A DNA stretch of 9,638 nt. It comes from Treponema sp. UBA4326. Its GTDB lineage: Bacteria; Spirochaetota; Spirochaetia; Treponematales; Treponemataceae. The notes under the pieces are model-generated. The model was not told the origin of the DNA and made no database searches. It saw nothing but the letters and a program-made list of their open reading frames with translations. This document shows positions 6,167 through 9,638 of this stretch, in pieces. Within the stretch, counting starts at the first letter, position 1; the number at the start of each line of letters is the position of its first letter. The position numbers and the translations under genes were made by a program. Location: positions 1-9,638 of the forward strand of contig DGTW01000118.1 in assembly GCA_002393835.1 (NCBI GenBank). Reading direction: 5' to 3'.

Positions 6167-7696
6167 ATGGAATTGGTTTGTCCTGCAGGTAATATTGATA
6201 AACTTTCTTATGCTTATGCTTACGGAGCCGACACGGCTTACATCGGTCTTAAAAGATTTTCCCTGCGAATTAAGGCCGACAATTTTTACGAGGACGAGTA
6301 CAAGCGGGTCATCGAGCTAAAAAAGAAATACCCCCAGAAGCGCCTTTTCTGCGCCCTCAACATCGCCTTCCACAACCATGACCTCAAAATGTTCCTGCAG
6401 AACCTGGACTACTTCAAGCAGTATCCGATTGACGCTTTCATCGTGCAGGATTTGGGGCTTGTTCCTATTTTGCAGAAGGAATTTCCGGGAACTCACTTGC
6501 ATCTTTCGACTCAGGCTTCCTGCATGAACAAAGAGGCCGTCAAAATGTATCACTCCCTGGGCTTCAAGAGGGTCGTTCTGGGGCGCGAAGTCTCTCTGGA
6601 CGAAATTCGGGAAATAAAAGATGCCTGCCCTGAGATGGAGCTTGAGTGTTTTGCTCACGGTGCCATGTGCATCGCTTATTCGGGCCGCTGCCTTATGAGC
6701 GCTTACCTTACGGGGCGGAGCGCACAGAGCGGATTCTGCTCTCACTCATGCCGCTGGGAATATGATTTGGGAACAATTCGGAATGAGGAATTCGGAATTC
6801 GGAATTCTTCTTTGAGCAAATTGAATGCTGAAGGGGGCGTTCTTTCTGCGGACGATGCTAAAGCGATTGCTCAGTCTGGGATTTTACGGCTTCAGGAACG
6901 ACAGAGACCGGGCGAGTTCTTCCCGGTTTTTGAGGGGGATGACTTTACCGCCATTCTTTCTTCAAAAGACCTCTGCATGATTGACCACCTCGCTGACATG
7001 AAGAAGGCCGGGGTTGACGCAATCAAGGTCGAGGGCCGCATGAAGTCAACTTATTATGTTGCCATGGTTGCCCGTGCCTACCGAAAGGCTCTTGATGCCC
7101 TTGAAGGAAAAATCTCAGCTGAGGAAGCAGCTCCTTTTATCGCTTCGCTGGAAGATGTCGCTCACCGGGAGGCAACGACAGGCTTCTATTACAACCGGGG
7201 AGACGCAGACAAAACCACAATCGGTGCCAGCGATTCTCCTTATCTTCTGGCGGCAGGACTGGGCCAGCCTTATTCTGAAGAAGAGACCGAAAAAATCTTT
7301 GCGGCAGGGGAAAAACTTGTGGCCGACAGAAAAGCCGAGCTTGATGCCATGCATCCGGCTGCCCGGGAAGCTGCCTTGCGTGACCTTGAGCAGCATCCGG
7401 AAAAGAAAATTAAAATCTGCGGGAAGAGGGAAGGCTGGAAGGTCTACCCTTACGATGCCCTCAACCGTGTCGATGCGGGAACGGAGCTTGAATTTGTCTC
7501 TCCGTCAGTCCTGGCTCAGAAAGTTTCCGGCAGCGAATACGAATTCATCAATCCTAAGACAGGCGAAAAGCTTGACTGGGTTAACGCAGACCACGACTGT
7601 GCCCTTTACACCGGCCTTCCCATCGAAGAAAATACTCTTGTACGCGTAAAAGACCCTGACTATGTTGAGGGACAAATCCGAAATCGAGGGCGTTAA
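6167..7696 (+). CDS. Peptidase U32 family protein, TrhP-like RNA hydroxylation factor, with insertion
   Basis: A 509-residue member of the U32 family. Despite the name, characterised relatives (TrhP, RlhA, UbiU/UbiV) are iron-sulfur proteins needed for prephenate- or O2-independent hydroxylation of tRNA, rRNA or ubiquinone precursors. The N terminus MELVCPAGNIDKL and the signature around ECFAHGAMCIAYSGRC (160-175) are clear. C168, C175, C191 and C270 are the likely [4Fe-4S] ligands by analogy. KVEGRMKSTYYVA (287-299) and a U32 C-terminal beta domain (about 395-500) favour the TrhP branch (5-hydroxyuridine at tRNA position 34). Residues about 201-241 are unusual: homologues usually run almost directly from SCRWEY to the RPGE segment, but here some 40 residues are inserted, encoded partly by 7-bp tandem repeats. 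The ending EGQIRNRGR also looks atypical. The gene lies downstream of the hydrolase, in the same operon. Confidence 0.88.
   Translation: MELVCPAGNIDKLSYAYAYGADTAYIGLKRFSLRIKADNFYEDEYKRVIELKKKYPQKRLFCALNIAFHNHDLKMFLQNLDYFKQYPIDAFIVQDLGLVPILQKEFPGTHLHLSTQASCMNKEAVKMYHSLGFKRVVLGREVSLDEIREIKDACPEMELECFAHGAMCIAYSGRCLMSAYLTGRSAQSGFCSHSCRWEYDLGTIRNEEFGIRNSSLSKLNAEGGVLSADDAKAIAQSGILRLQERQRPGEFFPVFEGDDFTAILSSKDLCMIDHLADMKKAGVDAIKVEGRMKSTYYVAMVARAYRKALDALEGKISAEEAAPFIASLEDVAHREATTGFYYNRGDADKTTIGASDSPYLLAAGLGQPYSEEETEKIFAAGEKLVADRKAELDAMHPAAREAALRDLEQHPEKKIKICGKREGWKVYPYDALNRVDAGTELEFVSPSVLAQKVSGSEYEFINPKTGEKLDWVNADHDCALYTGLPIEENTLVRVKDPDYVEGQIRNRGR
6775..6809 (+). repeat. Five tandem 7-bp units inside the U32 gene
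   Basis: Consecutive units read AATTCGG, AATGAGG, AATTCGG, AATTCGG and AATTCTT. This gives three EcoRI-like GAATTC sites in 20 bases. The unit length is not a multiple of three, so gain or loss of one unit would shift the reading frame. The tract lies at the start of the in-frame insertion that separates SCRWEY from the RPGE segment. Confidence 0.85.
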
Positions 7697-7701
7697 GCGT
7701 T

Positions 7702-7793
7702 CGGGCCGATAAAGCCTTACGCGGGATTGGAGCACGCTTTGCTTGCGTAGCGAAGCGGAGCAATGGAGCGTCAGCGGAAGTGCGGAAAGCCCG
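7702..7793. repeat. Structured GC-rich spacer, probable dispersed palindromic element
   Basis: The spacer between the U32 stop and the beta-barrel gene is unlike the surrounding DNA. CGGGC (7702-7706) can pair with GCCCG (7789-7793), enclosing a 7-bp hairpin GCTTTGC (7736-7742) / GCGAAGC (7750-7756) with a 7-nt loop. Two similar boxes, ATTGGAGC (near 7726) and AATGGAGC (near 7762), flank the inner hairpin. No T tract follows, so it is not an obvious terminator. An open frame from GTG 7780 runs from it into the next gene but is not a credible start. It may be a repeat family member or a processing site in a longer transcript. Confidence 0.5.
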
Positions 7794-7818
7794 TAGCGAG
7801 TTGATTCGTTCAAAAAAA

Positions 7819-8547
7819 ATGAAAAGACTGACATTTGCTTTACTCTTTCTTCTTGCAGCTTCTCTTTCTTTCGCCGAATTCAACGACGGGAAAATCACGA
7901 AATTCATTGAATTCGACATGACTTCTTCGACAAACAAGGGAATTGAGCGACACAAGACCCTTTATTCAGGCGAAGTCGGCCTTGTTTCCCGCTGGGCTGA
8001 GGGACTTCTTGGCCTTCAGGCCTACGAAAATTGCTTTGATTTTACGGTAAATGCCAGGGGCTGGCTTCCTTTTGCCAGCTGGAACTTTGAAACGGCCAGA
8101 ATTGCCATTGGCCTTGGTGGAATCTATCACTATCAGCGATACAAAAAAATCAGCTCGGAGCACGATTTCATTTTTGAGACCCTTTTCCGCTACAAGAGCG
8201 ATTCTGGAACCACGGTTTCATTTTCTGGCGGCTATGCGGGAAAGGCAACTCAAATCGACGCGCTAAAAGATTTTGTGCCTTACATTTACGACAAATATTT
8301 TTATGCCGTCATGCAGGTGAACAAGGTCTGGTCTAACGGCATGGAGCTTTATCTTGAGCATGGCCTGCATGACCTCTACCGCTATCCACTCTTTGCTTCC
8401 CCCCATTATCTCGTCGGTCTGGCCTATAATTTTGATTTTGGGCTTAGAATTTCCAGCGATGTCTCTGTCCGAATCGTTGACGGATACACAACGCCGCCAT
8501 ATATCGACAGTTTGCTTGTAAAATTTGCAACGAGGTTTTCATTTTGA
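7819..8547 (+). CDS. Probable outer-membrane beta-barrel protein, function unknown
   Basis: A 242-residue exported protein. Residues 1-19 form a signal peptide (basic MKR, a leucine-rich core, cleavage after SFA, mature start EFND). The rest alternates polar and hydrophobic residues with many aromatic and glycine positions, for example VSFSGGYAG and YLVGLAYNFDFGLR. It ends LLVKFATRFSF, a final strand with C-terminal Phe typical of barrels inserted by the BAM machinery. I recognise no specific porin or transporter family. I chose ATG 7819 over GTG 7780, because the latter puts charged residues before the signal peptide and starts inside the structured spacer. No good Shine-Dalgarno site is visible before 7819. 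The stop overlaps the TTG start of the following lipoprotein gene, so the two are probably translated together. Confidence 0.72.
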   Translation: MKRLTFALLFLLAASLSFAEFNDGKITKFIEFDMTSSTNKGIERHKTLYSGEVGLVSRWAEGLLGLQAYENCFDFTVNARGWLPFASWNFETARIAIGLGGIYHYQRYKKISSEHDFIFETLFRYKSDSGTTVSFSGGYAGKATQIDALKDFVPYIYDKYFYAVMQVNKVWSNGMELYLEHGLHDLYRYPLFASPHYLVGLAYNFDFGLRISSDVSVRIVDGYTTPPYIDSLLVKFATRFSF

Positions 8548-9524
8548 AATCGCTTTTTCGTCTTGTAAAAGTTTTCTGTCTCACCAGCCTGTGCGTTTTT
8601 TGCATTCTTTCGTGCTCGAATTACGGTTTTTTCTGGGGGCTTTTCGGTGAGGACGATGTTGATGACCGCTCATCTTCCATGAAAAATCTTCAGTCAGAAA
8701 TTCCCGATTTTGCTTCTCAGACAAAGGCTTCTTCCTCCAGCTACAGTGTCTTGATTCTTACCGACATGCATTTTGGGGCTACAAAGGAAGATATTGATGA
8801 AAAAGCTTTTTTGAATTGGCTTGAAAAGCGTTTTCAGGATACGGATTACAGTAAAATTCCCCGTTTTGCGATAAATCTTGGTGACACGGCGGACGGCGGT
8901 CACGACAGCGAATACAGGCAGTACCTTGACTTTGAAAAAAAAATCAAGGCTCTTGCCGGAAAATACCTCTATGGTGAAAATGACGAGACAGCCGATAGCG
9001 ACAGGAAATTCAAGGTTTACGGAATTCTCGGAAACCACGACCTCTACAATAACGGCGTGACCGGCTTTATGAAGTACATGTATCCCTACAATTCAAGCTA
9101 TTTTTTCCATATTGACCAGAATGATGACAAAAGCGGCTTCAGTTACTATTTTTTGGATACGGCCAACGGAACTACGGGAAAGGACCAGCTTGATGATTTT
9201 AAGTCAAAAATCGAAGCTGACCCAAGACCGAAAATCGTTCTAACCCATTACCCTGTTTGGGCTGGCGGAGCGGACGGGGCTTTTGCCTTTATGATTCTTC
9301 AGAATACAATGGAAAGAAACATTCTTCTCACTTATTTCGCAGAGAACAATGTCAGACAGGTTTACGAAGGTCACGCCCACGCCAACTATGGCTATGATTT
9401 CACGAAATTCCGTGAAGATGTAATAGGCTCCCTGCGTTTTTCAAGCCGGGCAAAAAAACAATGCGCTGTCTGCACAGTGAATGAAGAGACAAAGCAGGTG
9501 TCAACGGAAATCATCGAGTTTTAA
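8544..9524 (+). CDS. Lipoprotein calcineurin-type metallophosphoesterase
   Basis: A 326-residue predicted lipoprotein with a complete metallophosphoesterase domain: DMH (D74, H76), GDTAD (113-117), GNHD (163-166), H235 in LTHYP, and GHAH (276-279). These residues bind two metal ions in this family, which hydrolyses phosphomono- or diesters; the substrate here cannot be told. The N terminus has a signal peptide with lipobox ILSC, giving lipidated Cys24, then a Ser/Asp-rich tether (about 25-66). It is therefore anchored on the outer face of the inner membrane or on the outer membrane. The start is TTG at 8544, which overlaps the preceding TGA; GAGG (8532-8535) lies eight bases upstream. The pairing with a beta-barrel gene suggests a joint envelope role, such as handling extracellular phosphate esters, but this is inference. 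Confidence 0.88.
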   Translation: MKSLFRLVKVFCLTSLCVFCILSCSNYGFFWGLFGEDDVDDRSSSMKNLQSEIPDFASQTKASSSSYSVLILTDMHFGATKEDIDEKAFLNWLEKRFQDTDYSKIPRFAINLGDTADGGHDSEYRQYLDFEKKIKALAGKYLYGENDETADSDRKFKVYGILGNHDLYNNGVTGFMKYMYPYNSSYFFHIDQNDDKSGFSYYFLDTANGTTGKDQLDDFKSKIEADPRPKIVLTHYPVWAGGADGAFAFMILQNTMERNILLTYFAENNVRQVYEGHAHANYGYDFTKFREDVIGSLRFSSRAKKQCAVCTVNEETKQVSTEIIEF

Positions 9525-9526
9525 GT

Positions 9527-9552
9527 AAAAAAAACATGCTCCCGCCGGGGCA
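9527..9552 (-). terminator. Intrinsic terminator for a minus-strand transcript entering from the right
   Basis: Read on the minus strand, TGCCCC-GGCG-GGAGCA (9552-9537) forms a 6-bp stem with one wobble and is followed by TG and eight T residues. On the plus strand the same hairpin has no T tract after it. This suggests a convergent gene just beyond the window, with this terminator stopping it a few bases from the phosphoesterase stop. Confidence 0.6.
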
Positions 9553-9593
9553 AGGGCATTATAAACCGCTTTGTCTGAAAAAAAACGGCTTCC

Positions 9594-9638
9594 AGTCGTG
9601 AAACGACTTATCGAAATCGCAGGCTCGCCTGCTACACG
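9594..9638. repeat. Two palindromes, including an inverted copy of the TGTAGCAGG element
   Basis: AGTCGT-GAA-ACGACT (9594-9608) is a perfect 6-bp hairpin. GCAGG-CTCG-CCTGC (9619-9632), followed by TACA, is the reverse-complement counterpart of the element at 5105-5122. The window ends inside or just after it. The region 9525-9638 holds no gene that I can see. Confidence 0.5.

Noticed and set aside
7056..7649. 197-codon plus-strand open frame inside the U32 gene
   Set aside because: Out-of-frame shadow with biased composition; the U32 frame is supported by conserved motifs throughout.
9558..9563. TATAAT on the minus strand as a promoter
   Set aside because: No -35 box at the right distance and it sits just before a terminator hairpin, so it is probably chance.

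Overview
The window looks like a chromosomal segment from a host-associated Treponema-type spirochaete. The inference rests on the mid-GC composition, spirochaetal-style lipoprotein signal peptides, a full-length member of the AAA-ATPase/PD-(D/E)XK family that is common in Treponema and other gut anaerobes, and the general look of the proteins. No rRNA, tRNA, CRISPR array, insertion sequence or phage gene was seen. All supported genes are on the + strand.

Layout. (1) 1-390 is a small three-helix membrane protein of unknown function, closed by a probable terminator. (2) 446-2032 is an intact AAA-ATPase/nuclease-fold protein, apparently expressed from a leaderless promoter. (3) 2033-2693 is a gene corpse. 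It is the middle of a periplasmic substrate-binding sensor domain, joined by an internal deletion and frameshift to the last ~30 codons of an EAL (c-di-GMP phosphodiesterase) domain. (4) 2698-5080 is a complete polar amino acid ABC importer operon: promoter, leader hairpin, binding lipoprotein, permease, ATPase and a strong terminator. (5) 5136-7696 is a second operon with its own leaderless promoter: an alpha/beta hydrolase with a damaged catalytic triad, then a peptidase-U32/TrhP-like protein carrying an in-frame insertion. (6) 7697-7818 is a structured, repeat-like spacer. (7) 7819-9524 is a translationally coupled pair: an outer-membrane beta-barrel-like protein and a lipoprotein metallophosphoesterase. 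(8) 9525-9638 is non-coding, with a minus-strand terminator and palindromes, so the next gene to the right probably converges on this one.

The most striking observation is that the ABC importer's binding protein is circularly permuted. The lobe that normally comes second (with the GTTGE and VLDE ligand motifs) is at the N terminus just after the lipobox. The lobe that normally comes first (with PPFEY, GFDI and EERKKNVDFS) is at the C terminus, and the protein ends exactly at the hinge. The gene has a normal promoter, ribosome site, lipobox and partners, so it appears functional. Secondary points are the hydrolase lacking Ser and His of its triad, a 7-bp tandem repeat inside the U32 gene, two leaderless promoters, and dispersed palindromic elements.
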